From the NCBI GenBank assembly GCA_963082875.1, contig OY720100.1, positions 6,386,001-6,450,000 of the forward strand: a stretch of 64,000 nt of DNA. The letters run 5' to 3'. The DNA is from Corella eumyota. Its lineage: Eukaryota; Chordata; Ascidiacea; Phlebobranchia; Corellidae. The position numbers and the translations under genes were made by a program. Positions 24,530 to 43,400 of this stretch are shown in pieces. Within the stretch, counting starts at the first letter, position 1, and every line of letters begins with the position of its first letter. Below the pieces are notes generated by a model. The model saw nothing but the letters and a program-made list of their open reading frames with translations, searched no databases and was not told the DNA's origin.

Positions 24530-27030
24530 TTTTATGGTTCGAAATCTTAGATTTAGAAACATATTGTTATTGTCAGTGAATTTATTATGGTTCGAAATCT
24601 TAGATTTCAAAACATATTGTTATTGTCATTATCCTAATTATTATTATTATGGTTCGAAATCTTAGATTTCGAAACATATTGTTATTGTCATTATACTTAT
24701 TATTATTATTTTTATTGTTATTAGTATTTTTATTTTTTCTAGTCCCAATTTTGAAAGAAGATATCTTTAGTTCCTTAGAATTTAAAAATCTGAAATTTTA
24801 GTATGTTGTTTATTATCAGATTATGTTTTCATTCTCCTATTTACAACCATTAATTATCACTAATTACTAATTAATAAGTGTTTATTTATTAAAATTTAAA
24901 AGTTGTTATTAATTTTTTAAATCTTGGTCAATTGTATATAATGATATTGGTAACTCAAAAATGAATTAAAATTAAAATTTTTAATACTAATTACTTATTA
25001 ATAGGTATTTGTTTATTAAAATTTAAAGGTTGTTGTTAATTTTTTTAATCTTGGTCAATTGTATATCATAATATTAGTAACTCAAAAATAAATTAAAATT
25101 TTAATTTTTGTCACTAATTACTAATTAATAGGTGTTTGTTTATTCAAATTTAATGATTGTTATTAAGTTTTTAAATTTTGGTCGGTTATATCTTATTATA
25201 TTTATAATTTGAAAATGAATTAAAAAACAATTCTTGTTTGTTTTTTATATTTAAATGCTGGTTTGTTTATTAAAAATCAAAGTTATAAAATATTCTTGGT
25301 TAATGTTTATGCATATCTTTTTTATTTATAAAATTTTATGTTAAAAATAATTAAATAATTTCAAACCATATTTTATTTATCAAATAAATCTAGTTGTTTT
25401 TATTCTTTCTAGTCAGAATTTTGAAAGACGATAACTTTTGTTCTTTAAAAGTAAAAGTTTTAAATTTTTAGTATGTTTGTTATTATCCCAACGAATCGCA
25501 AACCTCCTATTTACGACTTTCAATTATCACTAATTACTAATTAATATATTTTATTATTAAAATTTAAAGATTAAATTTTCTGAAATTTTAATATGTTGTT
25601 GGTATTATTATTTTGTATGGTGCTATTTAAAATGAAGATTTAACTCTAGCTAAATATCGTTTAATCATTATTTTTGTTTTTCGAATCAGTGAGTTTAACG
25701 CTTGAATAATTTAATAGCGTTCTGGTCGTCGTCAAAAATCGTCCATTTCGCTGTCCATTAAAGTAAAAAATATTGGTTGAAAATTTAAGTAAAATGTTAA
25801 AGTATAAGTAAAAAATGTGTAAAATTTTTTTTTAATTGTTTTGTTACTATTATATTTTAATACTCGTTTGATTACTAAAAATTTAAAATCGATATTTTGC
25901 TTTTAAATTTAGTTTACTTTTATATTACAATATCAATGAATGCGTGTTCGTTTGTTAAAATTAGGTTTAAATATAAAAAAGTTCAAATTTAAATTTATAA
26001 TTTAATTAATAAACCTACTAAATAAATTATATTTATAAAAAATAATCAAACGATTTCGAACCATATTTTATTTATCAAATAAATCTAGTTTTTATTATTA
26101 TTATTGTTTTTATTCTTTCTAGTCCCAATTTTGAAAGAAGATATCTTTAGTTCCTTAGAATTTAAAAATCTGAAATTTTAGTATGTTGTTTATTATCAGA
26201 TTATATTTTCATTCTCCTATTTACAACATTTAATTATCACTAATTACTGATTAATAGGTGTTTATTTATTAAAATTTAAAGTTTGTTATTTATTTTTTAA
26301 ATCTTGGCCATTTGTATATCATGATATGGGTAACTCAAAAATGAAATAAAATTTTAATTTTTATCACTAATTACTAATTAATAGGTGTTTATTTATTAAA
26401 ATTTAATGATTGTTATTTATTTTTTAAATCTTGGTCATTTGTATATCATGATATCGGTAACTCAAAAATGAAATAAAATTTTAATTTTTATCACTAATTA
26501 ATAATTAATAGGTGTTTATTTATTAAAATTTAAAGATTGTTATTTATTTTTTAAATCTTGGCCAATTTGCATATCATGATATTACTAACTCAAAAACGAA
26601 TTAAAATTTTAATTTTTATCACTAATTACTAATTAATAGGTGTTTGTTTATTAAAATTTAAGGGTTGTTATTATCTTTTTAAATCTTGGTCAATTGTATA
26701 TCATGATATTACTAACTCAAAAATGAATTAAAATTAAAATTTTTATCACTAAATACTAATTTATGGGTGTTTGTTTATTCAAATTTAAAGATTGGTATTA
26801 GGTTTTTAAATTTTGGTCGGTTATATCTTATTATATTTATAATTTCAAGATAATTAAAAAATAATTCTTGTTTGTTTGTTATATTAAATGCTGGTTTGTT
26901 AATTAAAAACCAAAGGTATGCAATATTCTTAGTTAATGTTTATGCATATATTTTTTATTTATAAAATTTTATGTTAAAAATAATTAAATAATTTCGAACC
27001 ATATTTTATTTATCAAATAAATCTAGTTTA
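24530..27030. repeat. Compound tandem repeat with nested 126-bp subrepeats
   Basis: Three copies of TATGGTTCGAAATCTTAGAT (near 24533, 24587, 24648) lead into three head-to-tail units. Each starts with CTAGTC(C/A)(C/G)AATTTTGAAAG (near 24738, 25408, 26118) and ends with TTTC(G/A)AACCATATTTTATT (near 25360, 26050, 26995). Within the units a subrepeat of about 126 bp, beginning CACTAATTACTAATTAATAG, occurs about three, one and five times, so unit lengths differ (about 665, 690 and 920 bp). The leading word TATGGTTCGAAATC is the reverse complement of the unit end, giving 14-bp inverted termini that suggest a non-coding DNA-transposon relative; no transposase frame is present. Confidence 0.8.
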
Positions 27031-27069
27031 ATTTTGGTATACATACTAAATTTTGCTTGGATTGTTAGA

Positions 27070-27142
27070 CGAGATCGTTGGTATAACGGTTAGTACCATT
27101 GTATTCCGTTCTGCAAGTACGGGTTCGAATCAAGCTGTTGTC
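27070..27142 (+). other. Degenerate tRNA-like sequence
   Basis: TTGGTATAACGGTTAGTACC matches an A-box with D-arm, and GGGTTCGAATC matches a B-box 31 bp on, the spacing of a tRNA. TTGTA and TGCAA can pair around an eight-base loop, one base too many, and the acceptor and T stems do not pair. I read it as a worn tRNA-derived element; the A-box is closest to Asp, Glu or Gly tRNAs. Confidence 0.35.
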
Positions 27143-27308
27143 ATTCAACTCCGACTATAATAATTTTATAACTTGTCATCCAAGTGGCACGTAACAATTT
27201 ATGTATTTTCTATTTTGTGGGTACATTAGTTGTAGGCGAACACAAATCTATTAAAAAAATTTACTAAGATGTAACGACATCAAAAGGAAATCGAACTCGG
27301 ATACAAGA

Positions 27309-27490
27309 ATGTGTTCTGTATATCTGCTGGTTCAACGTTTTTCAAATACATTGTATGATAGTATTCGTGATGCTATTTTGTGGACGGTTGTATGCAACTT
27401 TTCCGCAATAATAAACTATATAATATTAGTACAGATTATTAAACAAAAGACATACAAACAAATTGTTAAAATACTTCGTTTAAAATACAG
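27309..27490. repeat. Dispersed repeat, copy 1
   Basis: About 180 bp matches 38784-38965 with scattered substitutions. Shared words in the same order include TGTTCTGTAT, AGTATTCGTGAT, TGACGGTTG-like and ACAAAAGACA. Immediately upstream, on the minus strand, lies a B-box-like GAGTTCGATTTCC, so the family may be a SINE with a tRNA-related end. Only two copies are in the window. Confidence 0.55.
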
Positions 27491-28946
27491 AATTAATTTT
27501 TTTTATAATGAGTTGACAATGTTTAATTAAAACAAATGGATAACGTTTTTATAAATTAAGAACAAACTTACATTAAAGATCACCCAAGGCAATCCTCATA
27601 TTTTTGTTTAAACTTCGTAGTTGTCTTTTTTCGCTACAGAGCCTTGGTTTCGCGCATTTCTAAATAACAAAAACATTTTAACAACTTTTTAAGCATAAGT
27701 CGTAGTCCAATAAAAAAATGATTTTTAAATTACTTATAAATATTTAAATTTAATTTAACTAAAGTGTTATACATGAACATACAATTTTGTGTACAATTTT
27801 ATTACATGAAAACATAAATGTATATTAATTTTACAGGGCTACAGCAATTGACAAAGCACAATACTTTATTATTATTATTTGCCATGGATTGAACTTAAAC
27901 TTTAATATGATTGGAAATGAGTGAAAAAACGAATTATTAATCTGTAAGAATTAATATAGAACCAATTTATTACATTGTTTAATATATGAAATGTTAAGAT
28001 AAAATAAATATTTTAGTGTACTTTAAATCATAAAAATATACATAATTAACCCATATGGCAGAGAACTTGATTTAAAAAAAAAATTTGTATATAGCCTACT
28101 GTTATTTATAAAAAAAGTGTAAAAAATACTAACTAAAATATGTTTCTAATTTAGAAATAATGATAATAATAATATGATGATGTATGTAAACTAATTTCTT
28201 TAAAAAAATACAGTAGAAAAATAACATATCGGGAGCACATGTTTTATATATAAAATGAATTGTTACGCACCAACAGCGATATAAACTATTATTGCAAATA
28301 AAAATAAACTTTCAAATTAATTTTAAATTAATTAATATTGGAAATCAGAGAAATACAAAGCATTTATATTAACAAAAAAAAAAATTTAAAAAAGTTAGGA
28401 CGGTTTTTAAAATTAATAACTTTTAACCCCATAAGTTAAAACTTAATAAGAAATTTTATTTTAATTGTTGAAATAATATATTAAACATAGTTGGCACATT
28501 TAAATTGGAATAAAAGAAAAAAATGATATCATAAACAACTATTGCCAATGTATAAACATATATACTTTCTATAGAAAACAAAAATTAAATTAATAAAATT
28601 TCAAATGGTGTACATACAAATATTAAATTAAACCAAAATATGAAATGCTACCATTTAATGAAGTGCCTTAATACTAAAAATACAAGTTTGTTACAAAGCA
28701 GTATAATCATTTTAAATACTGGTAAAGCAAAAGTCTTTTTAAGAGCACTTTTATAGTTTAAGCACAAGCGCAAGCTTTTCTTTTGATTTCTTTCAAAATG
28801 AGGAGAGTAACTTTTCCAAACAAATTTTCAAATTTTAGATGCATTACCAAATTTTTAATTGCATGACCACCTTCTTTCCATTCTATTTGGATCAATGTAT
28901 ATGATCCAAACCATTTCTTGCACAAAATTTTTTTTTTTAAATTTCA

Positions 28947-34428
<5,482 letters not shown>

Positions 34429-35097
34429 TTTAATCTTTGTGAGTTTATTGATGTATTCCTATATTTTAATTTTTTAGTGATTAGTTGTTGAAATGTTATA
34501 AGGCTAAAATCAAAATTATTAATCTAAAAATAAAACGATGGTGTCTTTTAAATGATGGTGTCAGGTCAGCCAGCAGACATAGTAAAATGTTCAAAACTTC
34601 CTGTTTGTTTTTTCATTTTTTTTTGAAAGTGAATCTAGTTATTAACACACAGAAAAACTATTAACTAACTCTTACATTTTAAACTATATCTTATAACTCA
34701 AAACTACAATAATATTTTTAAAATGCAACCAACCTTTATTTTCTTATACACACATACACAACTTTAGTAAGGTGTAATATTTATAAATGTATGTGATTCA
34801 AAATTTCTATTTAAAATCTTTTGACAAAGTGTTTACATAATTTTTTTCATCGACTCTTAAAATTTTGTATACCCAGTTTATTTTTTGTTGGAAACGTTAT
34901 GTCAAATTCCAATCGAGCTCAAACTCTAAAATCATTACAAATAAATACAACAAATATTTGCCAATAATAATCATCGGTAAATCATTTATTTTTACAACAA
35001 CGCTATTAAAGCTCATAATTGCCAGTCGTTATCGGTTAGTTAATATTGCCGCAGCTAGACGAAATAGTTAAAATTTTGTTTTGTTTATTAGCAAAAA
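34429..35097. promoter_or_regulatory. Divergent intergenic region between PAK and LRR genes
   Basis: The PAK start codon (minus) and the LRR start codon (plus) lie 669 bp apart, so this stretch must hold both 5' regions. It is AT-rich. I see no CpG-rich core, and no initiator or TATA element I can assign with confidence. The 68-codon plus frame at 34865-35071 is not supported by anything else. Confidence 0.5.
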
Positions 35098-36988
35098 ATG
35101 AAGGTACTTTTAATATTAGTTTTAATTACAAACGTTGCTATTAATGCAAACCAAATATATTTTTCTAAAAATATTAACAAAACAATATTAACGAGAAATG
35201 AAATATTGAACATCGTTGAAGTGTCACAAATGGTCAACGAATTTTCGAAACTCTTCGCAGAATGTCCACCAAAATGTAGTTGCCCTCAAGTTGGAATGGT
35301 TAATTGTAGCAGGTACAAAACAAATTGAAATTAATTAATTACAACGTTTTTTTAACAATATGACTATCACTGTAAATATTTAGCCCTTGCAATACTGTGA
35401 TAAATTTGAATGACTGTAACGATATTTTACTGTACTAATTAGATTAGGATTATCTGCAATACCAACGCTTCCAAACTCAGTTGTTACTCTGGATATATCG
35501 TAAAACAAAATAGATGATTTAAAGGAAGGAATTTTTAACGGGCTAACAAGTCTATCCTCTATAGATTTATCTAGTAATTTGCTTAAAGACCAAAGTTTTC
35601 ACAAAAAGGTAAACTTATTTTTTATTTAAAATAAAAATCATACTTTTTTGATTTGATTTTAATTAAGTTACAAGTTTATTTTTTTAGACTTTTGAAGGAG
35701 CTGAAAACGTTGCAACGTTATTTTTAGGCCAAAATCAATTCTATGACATTCCGAAACACCTTCCCAAAAACATAACGAGCCTATATCTATATGGAAACAG
35801 GGTAGGTAAAATCATAGATAAGTTAACTGACTTACAGCGTTATGCGATGTTTAATAAAACCTATCTGAACATGTGCATTATATTTGCTTTAGATAAAGTA
35901 TTTTAACTCGACTGGATTGACAACGTTGAGGTACATTCTTATTTCACAAAACCAAATTGATAGTTTGCCAAGAAATTTGTTGTACGATATGCCGGTATTG
36001 GAAACCTTAGACGTTTCTTTTAACCGAATTAATAACACTGGCATACCGGATCACACTTTCGAAGGTAGATATGTGTATTGTTTTTATAAGCATATTATAA
36101 CTAAAACACATTTAAGCTAATTTGAAGTTTAATTTTCGTTCAGGAAAGAACTCTTTACAAATACTAAGGTTAAGGTTCAACAAATTAACCGAAATTCCTG
36201 CAAATATTCCTCCATCTTTACTTCATTTCGATATGGTGGGAAATCCAATACAAACTTTATACAAGGACAGCTTTAAAAACTCCACTAAGGTATTAGGTAA
36301 AACTTAATATGTTAAAACGTAGTTATTTTACCGTAATTATTTTGTATTTAGATTCAGACAATAGAAATCTGGGAAAGCGGACTAGAAGGAATCGAAGACT
36401 TTGCCTTTTCTGGTTTATCGGAACTTGCTATTTTAGATTTAAATCAATGCCACATTAGAAACAATGTCACGAATCACACATTTGCTGGTTTAAAAAAGGT
36501 TCAAACTATTGACATTAGTTTTAGCAACATAACGACAATGGATGTAAAGCGTTCAAAGGACTACATCAGTTGCAAGTATGTCAAGACTTCTCATATAAAC
36601 TACTAGCAGTAAAATGAATTTTTTTTATATTTTCGACTAGTTTGAAAATATTTTATATTTTTTAGACTCTTTGGTTAAATGACAACCCGTTTCAAACTCT
36701 CCCGGAAGACATATTCAGTAAGGAAAATATACCTTCTATATCAGAGATATATATTTGGGGACAAGACTTTGTTTGTGACTGTCAACTTAAGTGGTTAAAG
36801 GAAATGCAGGAAAAGAATGGGTAACATTTGTTAAGAAATTTTTACACGACGTTATACGGAATAGTTTACTTATTATTTTTAATTTTAGATCACCAATCCA
36901 AGACCCTCATTTAATGGTTTGTGCAAAACCATCTAACTTGAAAGGAAAGACCTGGTATCAAATTTCATCCGCAGATTTTAAATGTTAA
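35098..36988 (+). CDS. Secreted leucine-rich-repeat protein, two lesions (possible pseudogene)
   Basis: Eight exons: 35098-35312, 35443-35608, 35688-35801, 35893-36064, 36144-36289, 36352-36575, 36666-36820, 36889-36988; about 430 residues. A signal peptide (MKVLLILVLITNVAINA) is followed by a cysteine-rich LRR N-cap (CPPKCSCPQVGMVNC), about ten leucine-rich repeats (e.g. LETLDVSFNRI, LYLYGN, LRLRFNKLTEIP) and a C-cap (FVCDCQLKWL, later Cys residues to the end). No membrane segment, so probably secreted, in the style of small LRR matrix proteins; the exact orthologue is not recognised. Two lesions: an in-frame TAA at 35501-35503 in LDIS-stop-NKI, where the repeat wants Tyr/His/Ser, and one missing base near 36549, after which the frame would read on as AFKGLHQLQ. 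All splice sites remain intact, so it is either a young pseudogene, a null allele or assembly error. Confidence 0.75.
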
Positions 36989-37473
36989 TATTTTGTATTT
37001 TTAATTCAAGAGCAATCCTGTAAGAAATTTACCTACACAATTAAAAAAATGATCCAGCGCATAAGATTTACAAGTAATTTAACTAAAACTACCCAAAATT
37101 AATATCCTATTTACGCATAGATTTGTATAAAACTCAATCTGAAATGTTTAAAAAATATGAATTAAAACCTTTGCTAAAATATAGGCAAATTTATTTTAAC
37201 ACAAACAAATGAGTAAAAAAATAAATAATAATAAAAAACACCTTAAAATTAATATATTGCAAAGTTTTATTGCACTTTTATTAACTAAAAATTTAATTTA
37301 TTTTTAGCTTAAATCAAATGCGATTATATACAACACATAACATTTTTAATCCCATGTGCATACATTTATTATGAATATGATCATAAGCAATAAATCACTG
37401 TCACGGCAATTTCTGATCTTACCAGTAAGACTTGTTGTTAAAAATGGAAACCATATTGTTCTGATGTTGCACT
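36989..37473. other. Convergent 3' intergenic region
   Basis: The LRR gene (plus) and the guanylate cyclase (minus) converge here across 485 bp. AATAAATAATAAT near 37219 is a candidate poly(A) signal for the LRR gene and TTTATT near 37366 one for the cyclase on the minus strand. Nothing else is seen. Confidence 0.5.
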
Positions 37474-40400
37474 TTATGCATCTTTAAACTTTTCAGAGAC
37501 AGTATTAATAACGCACGACGGAGTAACCACCGAATTATTTCGACCCAAAAAACTTGCTTTTAATTTTTGTTGTGCACTTGCAAAACTTATACCCCTAGCT
37601 TTTTCGCATAGCTTGTTTTCGTTAGAGAATGTAATTGTCGAACAGGGGTGTGTTCGATCACATTCAACTGTGTAAGTTCTGTTCTTTTCGGCAGGCATTA
37701 ACGCTAATGGGGTTGGCACAACAAAAGAAGTGCCTCTCAAAAGGATAGGCTTGTTGCAGTTTCCACTGTAATGCAACGCAACTTAACATTATTACAGCAT
37801 TTACTTAGTAATGCAAAAGCAACTTAGAGATATAACAAACCTTATTTGATGTTTAAATCTTCTGTGGTTAAAAGTGGATACTTTGTCCCTGCTTTTATAG
37901 AAGTTGCTCTAAAGAGCAAAACCATATTTATGTTTATATTTGCGATAAAAAAAAACATATCAAACAAGTCTCAAATTATTTTTAACAAATCAAAGGATTT
38001 ACCAAGTCTTTGGAATTGTTGGATGATTGATTATTATCTGCTTTAACAATCTTTTCAATTCCATGACTTGGTCCATCTACCTCCCCTAGATCGGGAAGAG
38101 TTTTATCGAATCCTTCCATACCCAACAACCACCATGTTTCCATTGTTCCTCGACCCTAAACATGTAATACTTTAATAAGCAATAATTTAAAAAAGTGAAT
38201 AAAGGTTCAACTTTTAGTTTAATAAATGCTTTAACAGTTAAGCATTATTCAGAGAAAGAAAGCAAACCTTTAATTCGATCATTCCTCTCTTCTCCAATTG
38301 AAAATTCTTGCTACTTTTTTCAAGAAGGTTCTTTGTAATGGTACTAATGTGAACTCTACTTGCTAAAATAAAATACAGTGATTAATTCAAAATTGTTTTT
38401 AAGCAATTAACAAATGTACCCCGAATTTGAAAATCTAATAAATTCTTCTTAAATAAATTCGCTAACAAACAAATTTTTGTGTCTTCTATTTCACAACAAA
38501 CGTTTTTTCAGTTTTTATGTTTTCAAAATACTTACGAATTCCTGTTGACTCTAATCTGGATGCAGTGTTGATGGTGTCACCAAACAAACAATATCTTGGC
38601 ATCGTTAACCCCACCACCCCTGCCACGGCAGGTCCTGCAATTTAAATGAATAAAAAGATAAAATAATAAAAAAGATTCGACAAAGTGTAACGAATTCGCC
38701 ATATTGATGTTTACTCTTAAGTCTTATCTATTCCTTTTCACGTGTTTACACCTAGGCCTCTTCTTTACACCTTATCATTATCACGTGTTCTGTATCACGT
38801 GACTTGTTACTTTAACTGTTTAATTGTATTGTATTGATTTAGTATTCGTGATACAATTTTGTTGACGGTTGACGTAAATCTTGCCCAATAAAATACTATA
38901 AATATTACTACGGCTTATTATACAAAAGACAACAGGAAAAATCGTTACAATATTCATAAAAAAAAACTGGACTTTCATAGTGCTCTCAAATTTTTAGTAA
39001 CTAAACTTATAATTGTTACCTGAGTGAATTCCGATTCTAATTCGAAGTTCCAAGTTAGGTAAATGGTTTATTTTAAAAGTAGTTGTGGCACTTAGAATCT
39101 CCAAAGCCATTAAAGCCATTTCTTCAGCATGCCTTTCACCGATCACCTATTCACAAAAATGTGTTATGGCTTGATAGAAAATATTTAAATAATATATAAA
39201 GTAATAGCCTAAGGTAGACTGCAATAAAATGGATTGCAAAACTACAATAAAATATTGTGGTTTATATGTTAAAATACATACTTTTGGTATTCCTGAAGAA
39301 ACCATGTATGCATCTCCAATAGTTTCAACTTTGTAAACTTCGTATTTTTCGATTACAGCGTCAAAACATGTATACAAGTCGTTCAAAAAATCAACAACCT
39401 AAAAATATAGAAATAAACTAACTATAATCAATTACAATTTACCGCTTTTTAACCAACTTTGTAAATTGAATAACTTTTTTAATTTGTAAGTAGACAACTT
39501 TGCATAAAGTTAGGTATAGCCTATTTCTATTGCAAAAATTAAAACTATAAGAATTAAAATTCAGTAATATAAATTGAAAAATTGTCTAACAGAAGCTGAT
39601 AAGTTTACCTGCATAGGTGTACTAGCATGTGCTATTGTAGTAAAACCACATATGTCACTAAAATATATTGAACACATCTCGAACGACTCTGGAATAATTC
39701 GTTTATTGGCCATCAGCATTTTAGCAACCGATCTAAAAATAGGAATTGACATTAGACACTTTTATATAAAAATAAATATCATAATTAAATATATTTAATA
39801 TTTTAAAATGTCCAAAAGAAAAATTTTTGATACTGGAAAAACCTAAAAAACTTTTTTTTAAATATAAATTATAAAATCAAATGTAAACAGTTTAAGATTG
39901 GGCAAAGCAAGCCATTTAACTAACAAACAATTAGCTTTACAGTTACAAAGTATTTATATAAAAACAACCAAAATTTTTAAGCTAGTTTTTAAATAACAAG
40001 TACTCACGGAGGTAACATTCGCATCAGAAGATTTTCTGTTTTCTTTTTTTCTTCACCCAATTCAGCAGTTCTCTCGTTTACTAAATCCTCTAAGTTTCGA
40101 CTGTAGTCCTCAAGTTGTTTCATCATACTTTCGACAATGTTGTGACGTTTGCCTCTGTTCATCCGTTTAATTTCTGAGTATATAGCACTACGAAGTGAAA
40201 TAGCAATGTGATTAGACCTTTGCATACATTTCAGAGTATGCATAAAATACAAACCAACAAAGAAATAGGCTTAAAAATTCACCATAAGTATTATTTTTTA
40301 TTTATTACTTAAACCTAAGCACTTTTAGTATAAAAGGTTGTTAATATAACATCACATAATAAAACCGCTAATATTTTTACCTAAAAGTAAGCCTTAGCTC

Positions 40401-43400
40401 GGGTTGTTCCTGCCAGCATTGTTTCATGATTTGTATTATCTCAGCAGGCCCAGCCTCTGGGTGAACAAGTGGCCTAAAATAATTAAACGATGTTTATATT
40501 TTAATCACAAACTTATGATCTAAAAGTTAAAGATCAGTTTTCTAAGTATTGTAAATCTGTCCGCTTACTTAAGTAATAAGCTTAAAGTTATCAAACTAAT
40601 TAACTTCAAGAGTATAAAATTACCTTAAAAGAGGTGGCGGTTTCTTAAGTTTTTCTATAACTTCTGCAGGACTTAAACTTGACATTCCAAATGGTTCAGA
40701 TTGCATAAATATTTCCTGACAAAGCAAAATAAATTTATTTTAATATAAATTATAAATTAACAGAAAAGACTAAAACTAATTTATTTTAAATTATATTTAT
40801 TTACAAAACTCTTTGATGTAAACAAAAAAGTCGATAAATATTAATACCTGACATATGATAGCAAAACTGTAAGAATCTCCCTTTTGAGTCCCAAGCTGAC
40901 GCAAACCTTCGTCATTTAATAACTCAGGTGCTGTCCATAAAAGATCTATTTAAAAACAAATAAAATGTAAAAAATTGCCTTGAAATAATAAATAAAACAG
41001 TATGTTAAACTAAACCATATATTAATAAAACAATAAAATAATGGTCTGTTTACAAAAAAAAATTACTCTACGATCAAACAATACTTAACTTATGCTTAAA
41101 TACATATTTTAAAGGTATAAAATTACCCCCTTTTTTAAATCAAAAAATAAAAATATTTAAAATTGAACTCACCTTTTGGGTCTTCCGCTTTAAAGGCATC
41201 CAGTCGATGTCTCATCCTGGTAACTCCATAATCGGTAATCTTTAGAACAAACCTCGCATCGACTAAACAATTGCGAGATTTTAAACGACCGTGACAATGA
41301 AACGGCCCGCAATGAATAAACTTCATTCCCTGTGGCAACCAAAAAAAGAAAAAGGGAAATATTTTAAGTTTTGTAACAAATATTTAAAATTTACATTTAC
41401 CTAAAAAGAGTAGATTCATAAGTTACAATTTTTTTCTATTATTATATTTAAATTCACCAAATATTGATCAAAGTACAACAATCTTGCAAATATCAAAATG
41501 TTTGATTATTGTTTAACTTACCCGGACAAGGTCACATATTAGTGATATTTTAAAGGTTAGATTTAAATCCATTTCTCGATTGTTAATTAACTCTTTCAAG
41601 CTTTGTCTATAACTATAATCCATGACAAGGTAGTGATCGTTCGTTTTTGTGTATAATCCATAAAATCCAGTGATGTTCTCATGTTTAATTTCCTTCATCT
41701 AATAAAAAAGATTTATTAAAATTCTAGGTATTTAATAAAAACTAACCTTTTAGAAAAGTAAATTACACCGAAACAAATTACATTTTAATTAAAAAATTAT
41801 TAATGGAAATACATTCCAAGAAACGTTTTTAAGTAATTTATAACATATGTTTATTCAAATGCTTAGATTATCCAAGATTACGTTCATTAGGCTTCTTGAT
41901 ATTGTATTGGCATATGCGAAACAATCCGGCTTAAACCGGTTAATACCAGTTTTGGATACACACTTACTTGTCGAAGCAAATCCAACGTTGCTGTTTTTAC
42001 ATCAATTGCTGAGGTACATATTTTCTTCAAGTAAACGTAATCACCCTGTAAGTATTTAAATAAATTACCATGAAAATAATAAATTTAATAAATTTAGCAA
42101 ATTTTATAAAATATTTATTAATACATAGGTCCTAAATAAACTAGTATTGAAAATAGGTTATAATACCTTATACATTGCTACAGTCCGCTCGTCGTCCAGC
42201 AAACTCTGATCAAACAAAGTTACAAGACTTCCCATTCGTGATGCTTGTGGACTTGGATCTCGTAAACTTCGACTAACATGTTAACATAATAATTCAATTT
42301 AAGTTAAAAATATATCACATAAAAAGAAATTAATTTTTTTTTATTTTGTACAAAATATTTGTACTTTATTACTACAAACAAAAAAGAAACAGGCAATATT
42401 TCAGTTTAAGTAAAAAGTAACTGCATTAAAATAAGAAACTGCTACTAATAAATATTATTACTTACGCAGTTGAACTTGATGACGTCATAAATTTTAAGTC
42501 TTCGTCACTTAAAATCACTTTGTTAGGACCTAATAAAAGTGATTGCCATTCCTTCTTTTTTCTGAAAAAAGTTAAAAGATTTTTTTTACAATTTACCCCA
42601 TTTATACATTTTAACGATTTAATAAATACAATTATCTTTCAAGATCCTGCTTAAAAATTTACTTTTTTAAGGTTTTCCTACATAAACTGGTCTACATTTA
42701 GCAGTAAAATTACTTACTTTAAAAACGTGTAAGCTCCATAGCAAACCAAATATAGTCCGCTTCCAACGAATATATAAAGAAGAAAATCGCTTGTTTTTAA
42801 ACCGATCGAACCAGTCTCGCATAAAAAAACTGGCCCCTTTTCACAAAAATCACCAGGCATTTGACCGAGGTCTTCCCAACTGTGATTGGAAGTCTTTATA
42901 AGCTGGTAAAATGTAAATTAAAACAAAATTTTATGAAGTATATAAACTTAAAATTTGTCAACAACATTGTCTAAATGTTATTTTGCAAAAATATTTTTAC
43001 AAAAGCAAGCTTGGATAAATGTCTATTTTTTAGAAGCTGAATATTATTTACTCTTATATCTAACGTCACCATAGAAGAATATAATAAACAATGTTAACCT
43101 TACATAGCAAATTGCTATTTAAAAAATTAAAACAATTATAGAACAAAAATAATTTTTTACGTCAAATCGAAATTTAAAAAAATTATTAAAAATTCTAACT
43201 TTTCTAAAAAAAATACAAATTAAATTAACCTTAAAATACTTTTCTTCGGTTTCAGTTGTATCCACAATTGCCACTGGTCCCATTAATTCTAAGGTGTCTA
43301 AACAAATGTCATTTTCTTATCACAGAAATATCGATTTATTGTGCTTTTTATATAAGAAAAGATATAAGTTGATTTATATACAACGGTGCGATGTGAAATC

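Larger units (their letters stand above)
27031..28946. other. Gene-free region; PAK 3' UTR and dispersed repeats
   Basis: It holds a plus-strand tRNA-like sequence (about 27070-27142), a dispersed repeat (about 27309-27490) also found in a cyclase intron, and AT-rich DNA that probably includes the 3' untranslated region of the PAK gene. Several TTTATT words on the plus strand, for example near 28455, could be its poly(A) signal on the minus strand. The 73-codon plus frame at 27309-27530 lies in the dispersed repeat and is not credible as a gene. Confidence 0.55.

Noticed and set aside
24530-27030. Autonomous transposon
   Set aside because: No transposase or reverse transcriptase frame exists; only short inverted words and tandem subrepeats are seen.
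27309-27530. 73-codon plus frame
   Set aside because: It lies in a dispersed repeat with a worn second copy at 38784-38965 that does not keep the frame.
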